From assembly GCF_014692675.1 (NCBI RefSeq), contig NZ_JABFCZ010000007.1, positions 156,636-220,635 of the forward strand: DNA of 64,000 bases, read 5' to 3'. Of this stretch, positions 24,757 to 34,640 are shown piece by piece. Under the pieces are notes generated by a model. The model ran no database searches. It had not been told where the DNA came from and saw nothing but the letters and a program-made list of their open reading frames with translations. This DNA comes from Roseibium aggregatum. Lineage in GTDB: Bacteria; Pseudomonadota; Alphaproteobacteria; Rhizobiales; Stappiaceae. Positions within the stretch are counted from its first letter, which is position 1. Each line of letters opens with the position of its first letter. The position numbers and the translations under genes are program-made.

Positions 24757-26595
24757 GTGAACAAGATGGAAAAGAAACATCAGATCAATCTCTGGTACGC
24801 GTTCGCCGCGATCATGGCGCTGTTCCTGTTCCAGAGCTGGTGGGAAGCCTACAAGACCATCGAGCCGATCCCCTACAGCCAGTTCGAGCAGTATCTGAAG
24901 GACGGCAAGATCGACGAGATCGCGATCAAAGAAAACACGATCGAGGGCAAATTCCGCGAGCCGATCAACAACAAGGACTATTTCACCACCACCCGGGTGG
25001 ACCTGCCGCTTGCCGAGCAACTGACGAAATACAACGTCAAGTTCACCGGCGTGATCCAGTCCACGTTCCTGCGCGACCTCTTGTCGTGGATCGTGCCGAT
25101 GCTGCTCCTGTTCGGCCTGTGGGCGTTCTTCATCCGCCGCATTGCCGAGAAGCAGGGGCTCGGCGGCATGATGACCGTCGGCAAGTCGAAGGCCAAGGTC
25201 TATGTGGAACGAGGCATCGAAACCACTTTCGACGATGTCGCCGGCGTCGACGAGGCCAAGCGCGAGCTGCAGGAAGTAGTCGATTTCCTGCGCGATCCGA
25301 AGGCCTACGGCCGCCTGGGTGCCCGGGTGCCGAAAGGCATCCTGCTGGTCGGCCCTCCCGGAACCGGTAAGACGCTGCTCGCCCGCGCCGTCGCCGGTGA
25401 GGCCAATGTGGCGTTCTTTTCCATTTCCGGCTCCGAATTCGTGGAAATGTTCGTCGGCGTCGGTGCGGCCCGCGTCCGCGACCTGTTCGAACAGGCCCGC
25501 AAGGCAGCGCCCGCGATCATCTTCATCGACGAGCTGGACGCCCTCGGCCGCGCCCGCGGGTCCAACCCGATGATGGCGAACGACGAGAAAGAGCAGACGC
25601 TGAACCAGTTGCTGAGCGAACTCGACGGCTTCGACCCGTCGGTCGGCACGATCCTGCTGGCCGCCACCAACCGCCCCGAAATCCTCGACCCTGCCCTGTT
25701 ACGGGCCGGTCGCTTCGACCGGCAGGTCCTGGTCGACCGGCCGGACAAGAAGGGACGCCTGGCAATCCTCAAGGTTCATGTGCCGAAGATCCGGCTCGAT
25801 CCGGAAACGGACCTGGATCAGGTCGCCCAGCTGACGGCCGGCTTTTCAGGCGCGGATCTTGCCACGCTCGTCAACGAGGCTGCGCTCATGGCGACCCGCA
25901 GAAACGCGAATTCAGTCACGCTCGCCGATTTCACCGAAGCGATCGAACGGGTCATTGCCGGCCTGGAAAAGAGAAGCCGGGTCCTGTCGGACAAGGAACG
26001 CAAGACCGTCGCCTACCACGAAATGGGCCATGCGCTGGTTGCCGCCAACCTGGAAGGCGTCGATCCGGTGCACAAGGTCTCCATCATCCCGCGCGGCATC
26101 GGCGCCCTGGGCTACACGATTCAGCGGCCGACCGAAGACCGGTTCCTGCTGTCGACCACGGACCTGGAAAACCGGATGACCGTGCTGATGGGCGGACGGG
26201 CCGCGGAAAAGCTGATATTCGACCAGATCTCGACCGGGGCCTCGGACGACCTGCAGAAGGCCACCGAAATCGCCCGCGAAATGGTCGCCCGCTACGGCAT
26301 GGACGCAACGCTGGGCCACCGGATCTACGCCCAGCAGCGTCAGCAGTTCATGGGCCAGCCGGTGGCGGACATGGTGGACATCTCCCAGGAGACCATGCGC
26401 GAGGTCGATCTCGCCATCCGCGAGCGGGTCGAGGCCGCCTTCGAGAATGCGGTCAAGATCCTGAAAGGCCATCACGAGGACCTGGAAAAGGGCGCCGAAC
26501 TTCTCCTGAAGAACGAGACCATCACGAGCGACGACTTCCCGGCAATCAGCCCGGCTTCGAAGCGGAAGGCCAGCGAGACGGAAGCGGCGCAGTAA
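24757..26595 (+). CDS. ftsH: ATP-dependent zinc metalloprotease FtsH (second type)
   Basis: Membrane-anchored AAA+ protease of 612 residues that extracts and degrades membrane and short-lived cytoplasmic proteins. Two N-terminal helices (about 12-28 and 105-128) flank a small periplasmic domain, followed by Walker A GPPGTGKT at 199-206, Walker [10 protein letters not shown], and the zinc site HEMGH at 421-425 with the distal acidic ligand region after GGRAAEKL. The N-terminus differs from the principal alphaproteobacterial FtsH as I know it, so this may be a secondary copy. GTG start with AGGAG at proper spacing; ATG at 24766 is an alternative. Confidence 0.93.
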   Translation: MNKMEKKHQINLWYAFAAIMALFLFQSWWEAYKTIEPIPYSQFEQYLKDGKIDEIAIKENTIEGKFREPINNKDYFTTTRVDLPLAEQLTKYNVKFTGVIQSTFLRDLLSWIVPMLLLFGLWAFFIRRIAEKQGLGGMMTVGKSKAKVYVERGIETTFDDVAGVDEAKRELQEVVDFLRDPKAYGRLGARVPKGILLVGPPGTGKTLLARAVAGEANVAFFSISGSEFVEMFVGVGAARVRDLFEQARKAAPAIIFIDELDALGRARGSNPMMANDEKEQTLNQLLSELDGFDPSVGTILLAATNRPEILDPALLRAGRFDRQVLVDRPDKKGRLAILKVHVPKIRLDPETDLDQVAQLTAGFSGADLATLVNEAALMATRRNANSVTLADFTEAIERVIAGLEKRSRVLSDKERKTVAYHEMGHALVAANLEGVDPVHKVSIIPRGIGALGYTIQRPTEDRFLLSTTDLENRMTVLMGGRAAEKLIFDQISTGASDDLQKATEIAREMVARYGMDATLGHRIYAQQRQQFMGQPVADMVDISQETMREVDLAIRERVEAAFENAVKILKGHHEDLEKGAELLLKNETITSDDFPAISPASKRKASETEAAQ

Positions 26596-26610
26596 CGCCC
26601 CCCTATCCAT

Positions 26611-26794
26611 CGTCATCCCGGCCAAGCAAAGCGCGAGCCGGGACCGGAGAGCGATGTTGCTTCCTTCCGGGCGTCACCCCGGCCGTAGCGAAGCGGAGAG
26701 CCGGGGCCTACTCGTTCCCAGAGCCGTTATTCCCTTGATCAAAGCTACCGCAAGCGGCGCTGCGAGTAGGCCCCGGATCAAGTCCGGGGTGACG
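26611..26794. repeat. Palindromic intergenic repeat cluster
   Basis: The stretch after ftsH contains GTCATCCCGG and GTCACCCCGG units. A long hairpin has arms 26672-26714 and 26763-26794, each with CGTCACCCCGG/CCGGGGTGACG and GGCCTACTCG/CGAGTAGGCC ends. These look like the dispersed REP-type elements seen between alphaproteobacterial genes. From 26795 to 26895 I see nothing further. Confidence 0.7.
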
Positions 26795-26895
26795 GTTGTG
26801 CAGGGAGCAAAGCCGTGCTTCACCTCCGCTTGCCGTTTGGATACGGGGCGAAACCGCACACCAAAGTCGATGATCTGCACGAGCATCTCACCAAA

Positions 26896-26924
26896 CAAAA
26901 AAAAGCCCGCCGAAACCGGCGGGC
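26896..26924 (-). terminator. Rho-independent terminator after scoB
   Basis: On the minus strand GCCCGCCG and CGGCGGGC pair around GTTT and are followed by eight T. Confidence 0.92.
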
Positions 26925-26952
26925 CTTCCTATTCTCATCAAAACACGAAAGT

Positions 26953-27579
26953 TCAGACGATTGTCGCTTCCGTCTTGGACTTGACCTCTTCCACGGTCAC
27001 GTCCGGCGCCAGTTCGACGATCGACAGGCCGTGGGGGGTGATGTCGAAGACGCCGAGGTTGGTGATGATCCGGTCTACGCAATGCACGCCGGTGAGCGGC
27101 AGGGTGCATTCCTTCAGGAGCTTCGGATCGCCGGCCTTGGAGGTGTGATCCATGATCACCACCACGCGCTTGACACCGGCCACCAGGTCCATGGCGCCGC
27201 CCATGCCCTTGACCATCTTGCCCGGGATCATCCAGTTGGCGAGATCGCCCTTCTCGGAGACCTCCATGGCGCCCAGGATGGACAGGTTGATGTGGCCGCC
27301 GCGGACCATGGCGAAGCTGTCGGCGGACGAGAAGAAGCTCGTCTGCGGCAGTTCGGTGATCGTCTGCTTGCCGGCGTTGATCAGGTCGGCGTCGATTTCG
27401 TCCTCGGTCGGGAACGGGCCCATGCCGAGCATGCCGTTTTCCGACTGAAGCGTCACATGGACGCCTTCGGGAATGTAGTTGGATACAAGCGTCGGGATGC
27501 CGATCCCGAGGTTGACATAAAAGCCATCCTGCAGCTCCTGCGCAGCCCGCTTGGCCATATCGTCACGTGTCCAGGCCAT
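26953..27579 (-). CDS. scoB: 3-oxoacid CoA-transferase subunit B (succinyl-CoA:acetoacetate)
   Basis: Beta subunit (208 residues) of the enzyme that moves CoA from succinyl-CoA to acetoacetate, letting the cell use ketone bodies or mobilise PHB. The N-terminal family block [17 protein letters not shown] and the glutamate loop [14 protein letters not shown], carrying the catalytic Glu that forms the CoA thioester, are intact. It follows scoA by 21 bases and ends at a strong terminator. The phasins elsewhere in the window fit a role in PHB turnover. Confidence 0.93.
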   Translation of the reverse strand: MAWTRDDMAKRAAQELQDGFYVNLGIGIPTLVSNYIPEGVHVTLQSENGMLGMGPFPTEDEIDADLINAGKQTITELPQTSFFSSADSFAMVRGGHINLSILGAMEVSEKGDLANWMIPGKMVKGMGGAMDLVAGVKRVVVIMDHTSKAGDPKLLKECTLPLTGVHCVDRIITNLGVFDITPHGLSIVELAPDVTVEEVKSKTEATIV

Positions 27580-27600
27580 TCTCGTTTCTCCTCAACTCGT

Positions 27601-28296
27601 TCAGGCTTCGCGCGTGGTGCGCTTTTCGATGCGCTTCTCGTGGGTGCCGACAATGATGCGGTCCACGAAGATACCCGGCGTGTGGATGTGATCGGGATCG
27701 AGGCTGCCGGTTTCCACCAGCTGCTCGACTTCGACCACGGTCACCTTGCCTGCGGTTGCCATCATCGGATTGAAGTTACGGGCGGTCTTGCGGTAGACGA
27801 GGTTGCCTTCGCTGTCCGCCTTCCAGGCTTTCACGAGTGCCACGTCGGCAACCAGACCGGTTTCCATGATGTAGGTCTCGCCGTTGAAGTCCTTGTGCTC
27901 CTTGCCTTCGGCGATCAGCGTGCCGACACCGGTCTTGGTGTAGAAGCCCGGGATCCCGGCGCCGCCGGCGCGGATGCGTTCCGCAAGGGTGCCCTGCGGG
28001 TTGAATTCCAGTTCCAGCTCGCCGTTCAGATACTGTTTCTCGAAGGTGGCGTTCTCGCCGACGTAGGAGGAAACCATTTTCTTGATCTGACGGGTCTGGA
28101 GCAGCAGCCCGAGACCGAAATCGTCGACACCGGCATTGTTCGAAATGGCGGTGATGTCCTTGGCGCCTGAATCCCGCAGCGCGGTGATCAGGTTTTCCGG
28201 AATGCCGCACAGACCGAAACCGCCGGCCATGATGGTCATCCCATCAAACGCCAGTCCTTCCAGCGCAGCGGCTGCGTCCGGATATATCTTGTTCAT
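27601..28296 (-). CDS. scoA: 3-oxoacid CoA-transferase subunit A
   Basis: Alpha subunit (231 residues), partner of ScoB. It contains the CoA-binding signature [15 protein letters not shown] near residue 25 and [13 protein letters not shown]. The frame is open upstream, but GGGAGATTGGT precedes the ATG at 28296 and the family N-terminus [12 protein letters not shown] starts there. First gene of the scoAB operon. Confidence 0.93.
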   Translation of the reverse strand: MNKIYPDAAAALEGLAFDGMTIMAGGFGLCGIPENLITALRDSGAKDITAISNNAGVDDFGLGLLLQTRQIKKMVSSYVGENATFEKQYLNGELELEFNPQGTLAERIRAGGAGIPGFYTKTGVGTLIAEGKEHKDFNGETYIMETGLVADVALVKAWKADSEGNLVYRKTARNFNPMMATAGKVTVVEVEQLVETGSLDPDHIHTPGIFVDRIIVGTHEKRIEKRTTREA

Positions 28297-28552
28297 ACCA
28301 ATCTCCCAGAAGACTCCATGGCAGGATTCCGGCAATTGACCGCAGGCGGCGCCCGCCGTCAAGGCCTCCTTCGCGGTTGCGAAAGGCCTTGAGCCGAAAA
28401 TCCAGGCTCTACCGGGATTTACCAATTCACCTTTTTGGGCCCTCGAAGCGCCGGATTGGCGGCAGTGCAGCATTTTCAGGGCGCTGCGTTATGGTATGTA
28501 ATGTCTTAACATATTGATTGATGCATAGTCCCGAAGGCCCCGAGAGCTTGTT

Positions 28553-28795
28553 GTGATCCAGTTCCTGTCGACCATTTTCAAGATCGCACTGGCCTCACTG
28601 ATCGTCGGCGCCATTCTGACCTTTTTCAATATTTCCGCGGAAACGATCCTGAACACGGTCGGCCTCAGCCCGATGCAGCTGTGGATCTACCTGCAGCTGT
28701 TCATCGACTGGGCCATTCCCAACATCTTGCTCGGCGCCTTCATCGTGGTGCCGGTCTGGCTCCTGATCTATGTCGTCCGCCCGCCGCGGGCCTAG
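28553..28795 (+). CDS. Small two-helix membrane protein, DUF6460-like
   Basis: An 80-residue protein with two predicted membrane helices (about 8-27 and 52-72) joined by NISAETILNTVGLSPMQLW, and a short basic C-terminal tail. It resembles the DUF6460 small membrane proteins of Hyphomicrobiales, which have no known function. GTG start; the ribosome site (GAGAGC) is weak. It stands alone between scoA and the polyamine transporter, on the opposite strand to both. The 256 bases before it hold no other feature I can see. Confidence 0.7.
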   Translation: MIQFLSTIFKIALASLIVGAILTFFNISAETILNTVGLSPMQLWIYLQLFIDWAIPNILLGAFIVVPVWLLIYVVRPPRA

Positions 28796-28815
28796 GCCAG
28801 ATCCGAGCTCGAGGC

Positions 28816-29637
28816 CTAATCGGCACCGAAGGCGGCCCGCTCGTCCTTTTCGCGCTGGATCTGCTGGCGCTTGGTGGCGATCGATGCCGCGATGACGCCA
28901 AGGGTCACCAGGCAGACCAGGATCGTGCACACCGCGTTGATTTCCGGTGTCACGCCGAGGCGGACCTGGGAATAGATCTTCATCGGCAGCGTGGTCGCGC
29001 CCGGACCGGTGGTGAAGCTTGCCACCACTAGATCGTCAAGCGACAGGGTGAAAGCCAGCATCCATCCGGCGATCACACCGGGGAAGATGATCGGCAGGGT
29101 GATCTGGAAGAAGGTCTTGGCCGGCGGACAGCCGAGATCCTCCGCAGCCTCCTCGATGCTCTTGTCGAAGCCGACGAGGCGTGACTGCACGACGACCGCC
29201 ACATAGCACATGGCAAAGGTCGTATGGGCGAGCATGACCGTCCAGAAACCGCGGGACTGGTCCACGGCAACGAACAGCAGAAGCAGCGACAGGCCGAGGA
29301 TCACGTCCGGCATCACCAGCGGCGCGAAGATCATTCCCGAAAACAGGGACCGGCCGTGGAAGCGGCCCGAGCGGACCAGAACGAGGGCCGCCATGGTGCC
29401 GAGAACGGTCGCCAGCGTCGCAGACAGGACGGCGATGCGCAGCGTCACCCAGGCCGCGTCGAGAAGCTGCTGGTTATGCAGTAGCGATGCATACCACTTG
29501 GTGGAAAAGCCGCCCCAGACCGTCACCAGCTTGCTCTCGTTGAAGGAAAAGATCACCAGGATCACGATCGGCAGGTAAAGGAAGGAAAAGCCGAGAGCGA
29601 TGGAGGTGACGTTGAACCAGGTGGGACCGTTTCTCAT
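28816..29637 (-). CDS. potI: Putrescine/spermidine ABC transporter permease PotI-like
   Basis: Inner-membrane permease of 273 residues with six helices and the BPD_transp_1 fold. The EAA loop EEAAEDLGCPPAKTFFQI contacts the ATPase PotG. It begins in an ATGA overlap with potH, so the two permeases are translationally coupled. PotI-type (second permease) is judged from the operon order F-G-H-I and from FNESKLVTVWGGFSTKWY near the N-terminus. Confidence 0.92.
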   Translation of the reverse strand: MRNGPTWFNVTSIALGFSFLYLPIVILVIFSFNESKLVTVWGGFSTKWYASLLHNQQLLDAAWVTLRIAVLSATLATVLGTMAALVLVRSGRFHGRSLFSGMIFAPLVMPDVILGLSLLLLFVAVDQSRGFWTVMLAHTTFAMCYVAVVVQSRLVGFDKSIEEAAEDLGCPPAKTFFQITLPIIFPGVIAGWMLAFTLSLDDLVVASFTTGPGATTLPMKIYSQVRLGVTPEINAVCTILVCLVTLGVIAASIATKRQQIQREKDERAAFGAD

Positions 29638-30560
29638 GCGTCCTTCTCCCCCATTTTCTGCTGCTGGTTCTGGAACAGAACGATCGGGATCACGAGAAGC
29701 AGGAGCAGGATCACGGCCACGGCCGACGACACCGGCCAGTCCCGGTTGGCAAAGAACTCGACCCAGAGGGTCTTGCCGATCATCAGCGTGTTCGACCCGC
29801 CGAGCAGATCCGGGATCACGAACTCGCCGACCGCGGGAATGAAGACCAGGAAACAGCCCGCGATGACGCCCGGCAGCGACAGCGGCAGGGTGATCTTCCA
29901 GAAGGCCTTCCAGGCCGGGCAGCCGAGGTCTTCGGCGGCTTCCAGCAGGCTCTCGTCCAGCTTTTCCAGGTTTGCGTAAAGGGGCAGAACCAGGAATGGC
30001 AGGTAGGAATAAACGATGCCGATATAGACCGCGATGTTCGTGTTCAGGATGACGAGAGGCTGGTCGATGACGCCGAGCCAGAGCAGCACCTGATTGAGCA
30101 GGCCCTCATTCTTCAGGATACCGATCCAGGCATAGACGCGGATCAGGAAGCTGGTCCAGAACGGCAGGATCACCAGCATCAACAGGGTCGGCCGCCAGGC
30201 CTTGGGGCAGCGCGCCATGCCGTAGGCGATCGGATAGCCGAAAAGCAGCGTCAGTGCAGTCGATGTCCCCGCGATGGTCACGCTGGAGAGGTAGGATTTC
30301 CAGTATAGTGCGTCCTCGGTCAGCCAGACGTAATTCTCGAAGGAAAGCTGGGACAGGCCGTCCTTGAAGTCCTGCCATCCGGCCGAGATATCAAAGGTCG
30401 GCAGGTAGGGCGGGATCGCGATCGCCACTTCCGACAGCGAAATCTTGAAGACGATGAAGAAAGGCGCCAGGAAAAACACCAGCAGCCAGGCGTAGGGTAC
30501 GGCAATCAGCAGCCAGCCGCCGATGGTTCGCTTCGGTTTTGCGGATGTCTCGGTGCTCAT
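29634..30560 (-). CDS. potH: Putrescine/spermidine ABC transporter permease PotH-like
   Basis: Inner-membrane permease of 308 residues. Six helices follow a cytoplasmic N-terminus rich in Lys and Thr. It carries VILPFWTSFLIRVYAWIGIL and the EAA loop LEAAEDLGCPAWKAFWKI, both typical of PotH/PotB. It starts 21 bases after potG and overlaps potI by 4 bases. Confidence 0.92.
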   Translation of the reverse strand: MSTETSAKPKRTIGGWLLIAVPYAWLLVFFLAPFFIVFKISLSEVAIAIPPYLPTFDISAGWQDFKDGLSQLSFENYVWLTEDALYWKSYLSSVTIAGTSTALTLLFGYPIAYGMARCPKAWRPTLLMLVILPFWTSFLIRVYAWIGILKNEGLLNQVLLWLGVIDQPLVILNTNIAVYIGIVYSYLPFLVLPLYANLEKLDESLLEAAEDLGCPAWKAFWKITLPLSLPGVIAGCFLVFIPAVGEFVIPDLLGGSNTLMIGKTLWVEFFANRDWPVSSAVAVILLLLLVIPIVLFQNQQQKMGEKDA

Positions 30561-30581
30561 GGTCGCGTCATCCCCTGCCCG

Positions 30582-31733
30582 TCACGATGTCAGGATCACG
30601 CCGGCGTCGCCATCCCAGGACAGGACAACCTGCTCATCCCAGGAAATCGGACGTTCGACGAGCCGCGTGACATTGGCGACCGTGGACCGCAACGTGTGAT
30701 CCTCGCCCACCTTGCTGTGGAAGATGGACACATCGCCGAGATAGGCGATGTCCCAGACGACGGCGCTGGTCGCGTTGACCTTGTGCAGCGGCTCCTCGCC
30801 GAGAACAATCCGAATCTTTTCCGGGCGGATCGCATACCAGACGCTGGCGCCGACGTTCACACCGACCTTCTGGCTGGTTTCGATCTGGAAGTCCTCGCCG
30901 ACGGCCTGCAGTTTCGTGCCCGCTTCCGAGGTCTCCATGACCTTCGCCTCGATCAGGTTCACATCCCCGATGAAGTCGGCCACGAAGCGGGAATTGGGCG
31001 TTTCATAGATTTCGGCCGGCGTGGCGACCTGAATGATCTCGCCGGCTTCCATGACCGCGATGCGATCCGCCACAGTCATGGCCTCCTCCTGATCGTGGGT
31101 GACGATCATGAAGGTCATCTTCAGGCTTTCCTGAAGGGCGGTCAGCTCGAACTGGGTTTCCTCGCGCAGCTTCTTGTCGAGCGCGCCGAGCGGTTCGTCG
31201 AGCAAGAGCACCTTCGGCTTCTTGGCGAGAGACCGGGCGAGCGCCACGCGCTGACGCTGGCCGCCGGAAAGCTGGTGCGGTTTGCGCTTGGCGAAGGGCT
31301 GCAGCTTGGTCAGCCGCAGCATCTCCTGCACCCGCTCCTCGATATCCGCCTTCGCCATCTTGTCCTGCTTCAGGCCGAAGGCGATATTTCCCTCGACGGT
31401 CATGTGCGGGAACAGCGCATAGGACTGGAACATCATGTTGGTCGGCCGCCGGAACGGCGGCACGCCGGCCAGGTCCTGGCCTTCCAGAAGGATCTGGCCT
31501 TCGGTCGGCGTCTCGAAGCCGCCGAGCATGCGCATCAAGGTGGTCTTGCCGCAGCCGGATCCGCCCAGCAGCGCAAAGAACTCGCGCTCGTAGACTTTCA
31601 AACTCAGATTGTTGACGGCGGTAAAATCGCCGAACCGCTTGGTGACATTCCGGAATTCGATGAAAGGCACCGCGTTGGGGTCCTTCCAGGGCGCGAACAC
31701 GCGCCGCACAGGACCGATCGGTTTTTTGGCCAA
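30582..31733 (-). CDS. potG: Polyamine ABC transporter ATPase PotG-like
   Basis: ATPase of 383 residues. Walker A is LGGSGCGKTTLMRM, the signature LSGGQRQRVALARSLA, Walker B VLLLDEPLGALD and the switch His is in IVTHDQEEA. A TOBE-type C-terminal domain follows (about 285-380). It lies behind a terminator-like hairpin after potF, so it probably receives only read-through transcription from the potF promoter. Confidence 0.94.
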   Translation of the reverse strand: MAKKPIGPVRRVFAPWKDPNAVPFIEFRNVTKRFGDFTAVNNLSLKVYEREFFALLGGSGCGKTTLMRMLGGFETPTEGQILLEGQDLAGVPPFRRPTNMMFQSYALFPHMTVEGNIAFGLKQDKMAKADIEERVQEMLRLTKLQPFAKRKPHQLSGGQRQRVALARSLAKKPKVLLLDEPLGALDKKLREETQFELTALQESLKMTFMIVTHDQEEAMTVADRIAVMEAGEIIQVATPAEIYETPNSRFVADFIGDVNLIEAKVMETSEAGTKLQAVGEDFQIETSQKVGVNVGASVWYAIRPEKIRIVLGEEPLHKVNATSAVVWDIAYLGDVSIFHSKVGEDHTLRSTVANVTRLVERPISWDEQVVLSWDGDAGVILTS

Positions 31734-31760
31734 GATAATTTCCCCGGATTATCCATCCCC

Positions 31761-31793
31761 AAAAAGACAGGGCCCGCAAAAGCGGGCCCTGTC
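31761..31793 (-). terminator. Intra-operon terminator between potF and potG
   Basis: GACAGGGCCCGC and GCGGGCCCTGTC form a perfect 12-bp stem around 4 bases; the minus strand continues TTTTTGGGG. It likely makes potF mRNA more abundant than potGHI mRNA. Confidence 0.9.
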
Positions 31794-31803
31794 AGGATAC
31801 GTA

Positions 31804-32895
31804 TTACTGACCGCTTTTGACAGCTGTCCACACGCGGGTCACGATCCGGTTCACCTTCGGCGGATAGGCCGTAACCGTGTAGAGGTTCTTCAGCGTCTCT
31901 TCGTTCGGGTAAATCGCCGGGTCGCCGATCACGTCTTCGTTCAGGAACTGCTGCGACGCCTTGTTGCCGTTGGCGTAGTAGACATAGTTCGATGCCTTGG
32001 CCATGACTTCCGGGCGCATGATGTAGTTCAGGAACTCAAGCGCTTCCGCCTTGTGCGGCGCATCGGCCGGGATCGCCATCTGGTCGAACCACATCAGCGC
32101 GCCTTCCTTCGGGATCGAGTATTCCACCGTCACGCCGTTGTTGGCTTCGGCCGCGCGGTCGCGCGCCTGCAGAACGTCCCCGGACCAGCCGACGGCAAGG
32201 CAGATATCGCCGTTGGCGAGCGCGTTGATGTATTCAGACGAATGGAACTTCTGAATGTAGGGGCGGATCGTCTTCAGAAGGTCACCCGCCTTTTCGATGT
32301 CGGCCGGGTCCTTGCTGTCCGGGTCCATGCCGAGATATTTCAGCGCGGCCGGGATCAGCTCGGTCGGGGCATCCAGAAGGAAGACGCCGCAGTCTTTCAG
32401 CTTGGAGATGTTTTCCGGCTTGAAGACGATGTCCCAGCTGTCCACCGGCGCATTGTCGCCGAGCGCGGCCTTCACCTTGTCGACGTTGTAGCCGATGCCG
32501 GTCGTGCCCCACATGTAGTTGATGGAGTATTCGTTGCCCGGGTCGTATTTCTGGACCCGTTCCTCGATTTCCTTCCACATGTTCTTCAGGTTCGGCAGCT
32601 TGGACTTGTCGAGTTTCTCGAACACACCGGCCTTGATCTGGCGCGACAGGAACGACCCGGTCGGAACCACGACGTCGTAGCCCGTGCCGCCGGCCAGCAG
32701 CTTGGTTTCCAGGATCTCGTTGCTGTCGAAGACGTCGTAGACGACCTTGATGCCGGTCTCCTTGGTAAAGTCCTCAAGGATCGATTCGTCGATATAGTCC
32801 GACCAGTTGTAGACATTGACGACACGGTCCTGCGCCATGGCCGAACCGGCAACAAGGCTCAGCAGGGCGGCCCCCGACAAGATGGTCTTGATCAT
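31804..32895 (-). CDS. potF: Putrescine-binding periplasmic protein PotF-like
   Basis: Periplasmic binding protein of 363 residues. A signal peptide ends at about SAMA-QD (residue 21), and the mature protein starts [16 protein letters not shown], the hallmark of PotF/PotD/Spu[17 protein letters not shown] and other parts of the pocket are conserved. It feeds PotHI/PotG. The neighbouring PuuA-like ligases and aminotransferase support putrescine or another polyamine as substrate. In the 217 bases upstream I see only an imperfect hairpin (33079-33110) that probably belongs to the end of the ligase gene. Confidence 0.93.
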   Translation of the reverse strand: MIKTILSGAALLSLVAGSAMAQDRVVNVYNWSDYIDESILEDFTKETGIKVVYDVFDSNEILETKLLAGGTGYDVVVPTGSFLSRQIKAGVFEKLDKSKLPNLKNMWKEIEERVQKYDPGNEYSINYMWGTTGIGYNVDKVKAALGDNAPVDSWDIVFKPENISKLKDCGVFLLDAPTELIPAALKYLGMDPDSKDPADIEKAGDLLKTIRPYIQKFHSSEYINALANGDICLAVGWSGDVLQARDRAAEANNGVTVEYSIPKEGALMWFDQMAIPADAPHKAEALEFLNYIMRPEVMAKASNYVYYANGNKASQQFLNEDVIGDPAIYPNEETLKNLYTVTAYPPKVNRIVTRVWTAVKSGQ

Positions 32896-33112
32896 GATTT
32901 CAACTCCACTCCAGAATTTGACACTCTCAGCCGTTGTACCGGCCTTCTAAGTTGCTTGTCTGACGCACCATCCGGCGGTCAGGCCATCCAGTGATCCGGC
33001 TGTTGTTTTTCCGGTGACCCCACCGGACCACATATCTCGACGAACAATGGGATCCGTTCCTCTACCCCCACTATCCGCAGACATGCCGTTTTTTGTCCAG
33101 AGGCATGTCTGA

Positions 33113-34498
33113 CTAAAGATACGTCTGGCGTTCCAGCGGCGAAATTTCGCGGCCGAACTCGTTCAATTCTTCCCTTTTGATTTCCGTCAGGACCTTGTGC
33201 ATCTCCGGTCCGACCGCTTCCTTCATCCGTTCGGACGCCTCGAAGGCGTCGATGGCCTCGTCCATCCACGGCGTCAGGCGCTTGTGTTTCTTTTCATAGG
33301 CATTGCCGGTCACCGCCGGCGGCGGGGCGACCTCGGCCTTGAGCCCTTCCAGCATGCCCGCCAGAATTCCGGTCAGGACCAGGTAGGGATTGGCATCGGC
33401 GCCGGCGATCCGGTGCTCCACCCGCGCGGCTTCCGGGCTGCTGGCGGGAACCCGCAGGGCGACGGAGCGGTTGTCGTAGCCCCAGCAGATCGACGTCGGC
33501 GCATAGGAGCCGGGCTGCATCCGGCGGAACCCGTTGAAGGTCGATGTGAACAGCAACAGGGCTTCCGGCATGGTTTCGAGCAGGCCGTTGATCGCATAGC
33601 CCAGCCGGTCCGCCCCCTTGTCCGGGCAGGCGAACAGGTTGCCGTCCCTGTTTTCCATCGAGACATGAACGTGCATGCCGTTGCCCGGCCATTCCACGAA
33701 CGGCTTGGCCATGAAGGAGGCCTTCAATTCATGCTTACGGGCGACCCCGGCCACGAGGCGGCGCAGCAGCACGGCATCGTCGGCGGCCAGAAGCGGATCC
33801 CTGCGGTGATGCAGATTGAGCTCGAACTGTCCGGGAGCAGCCTCCGACACCGCCGCATCGGCGGGAATGCCCTGCAGATCGGCCGCCCGGCGCAGATCGT
33901 CGACTACCGGCAGCAGCGCTTCCAGGTCCGACAGGGCGTACATGTTCTGCCGGGCCGGGCCGCGGTGGGTGGAAAACAGCGGCTTCGGCTGCTCGGTCCA
34001 GTCGCCCTCGCTTTCCTCAAACAGATAGAATTCCAGCTCGTAGGCGCAGGTCGCAGTGACGCCGAAATCGGCCAGCTTGTCGACCATGCGTTTCAGAACA
34101 TGGCGCGGGTCGGCAAGGAAGGGCGCCCCGTCCCGGTCGTACATGGACAAGAGAACCTGCGCGGTCTTGCGCTCCGCCCAGGGCACAAGCTTCAGGGTCT
34201 CGGGGATCGGCCAGCAGACCCCGTCCTTGTCACCGGTCTCCAGATGCATGCCGGTCGATTCCACCTCCCGGCCCCAGACATCGAGACCGTAAAGGGAAAA
34301 CGGAAAGGCGACGCCGTCGTCGAAAACTTTTCTGACCGCCTGACCGGGCAGCCATTTGCCGCGCAGAACCCCGTTCGTGTCGGGAAGGACGACTTCCACC
34401 GTGTCCAGATCCGGGTGCTCGGCAAGGAACGCATTGACGCCGGCTTTCCAGCCGGGTTCCGCCGGGTGCTCCAGCACTTGGTGGGGCATTTCTACCAT
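33113..34498 (-). CDS. Glutamine-synthetase-family ligase (gamma-glutamylpolyamine synthetase-like) 1
   Basis: A 461-residue GS-fold enzyme expected to join glutamate to an amine such as putrescine through a gamma-glutamyl phosphate. Typical blocks are LPDTNGVLRGKWLPG at the N-terminus, ATCAYELEFYLFEE (metal-binding Glu), NGMHVHVSM, the His motif, and WGYDNRSVALRVP, an ammonium/amine-site region. It differs from GlnA in lacking the adenylylation-loop Tyr region. It is read toward potFGHI with its own promoter, which has a TGTGATCAC palindrome 47-62 bases upstream. Confidence 0.88.
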   Translation of the reverse strand: MVEMPHQVLEHPAEPGWKAGVNAFLAEHPDLDTVEVVLPDTNGVLRGKWLPGQAVRKVFDDGVAFPFSLYGLDVWGREVESTGMHLETGDKDGVCWPIPETLKLVPWAERKTAQVLLSMYDRDGAPFLADPRHVLKRMVDKLADFGVTATCAYELEFYLFEESEGDWTEQPKPLFSTHRGPARQNMYALSDLEALLPVVDDLRRAADLQGIPADAAVSEAAPGQFELNLHHRRDPLLAADDAVLLRRLVAGVARKHELKASFMAKPFVEWPGNGMHVHVSMENRDGNLFACPDKGADRLGYAINGLLETMPEALLLFTSTFNGFRRMQPGSYAPTSICWGYDNRSVALRVPASSPEAARVEHRIAGADANPYLVLTGILAGMLEGLKAEVAPPPAVTGNAYEKKHKRLTPWMDEAIDAFEASERMKEAVGPEMHKVLTEIKREELNEFGREISPLERQTYL

Positions 34499-34544
34499 TC
34501 AGGCACGCGTATCCTTTTCAGTCGGGCCATTTGCGCTTTGTCTA

Positions 34545-34560
34545 AAAATGTGATCACTTT
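34545..34560. promoter_or_regulatory. Possible GntR operator, ligase 1/gntR intergenic region
   Basis: AAAATGTGATCACTTT has the core TGTGATCAC, also found as a perfect palindrome on the other side of the gntR gene. It lies between the divergent ligase 1 and gntR genes, so it could control both. Confidence 0.5.
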
Positions 34561-34640
34561 CGAGGAGGCCTGTCAAGGCCGCAGTCCTGAGGCGACTGTG
34601 CAATTTCGCGCCACGGCGTGACGAAAAAGAGGACACCGCA

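Noticed and set aside
26815..28170. A 451-residue plus-strand frame over scoAB
   Set aside because: Antisense to scoAB, whose motifs, starts and terminator are all clear; low-complexity His/Val/Gly composition.
33079..33110. AGACATGCC/GGCATGTCT hairpin as a terminator of ligase 1
   Set aside because: The stem is 9 bp with a long loop and no T tract follows on the minus strand, so I did not list it as a separate terminator.
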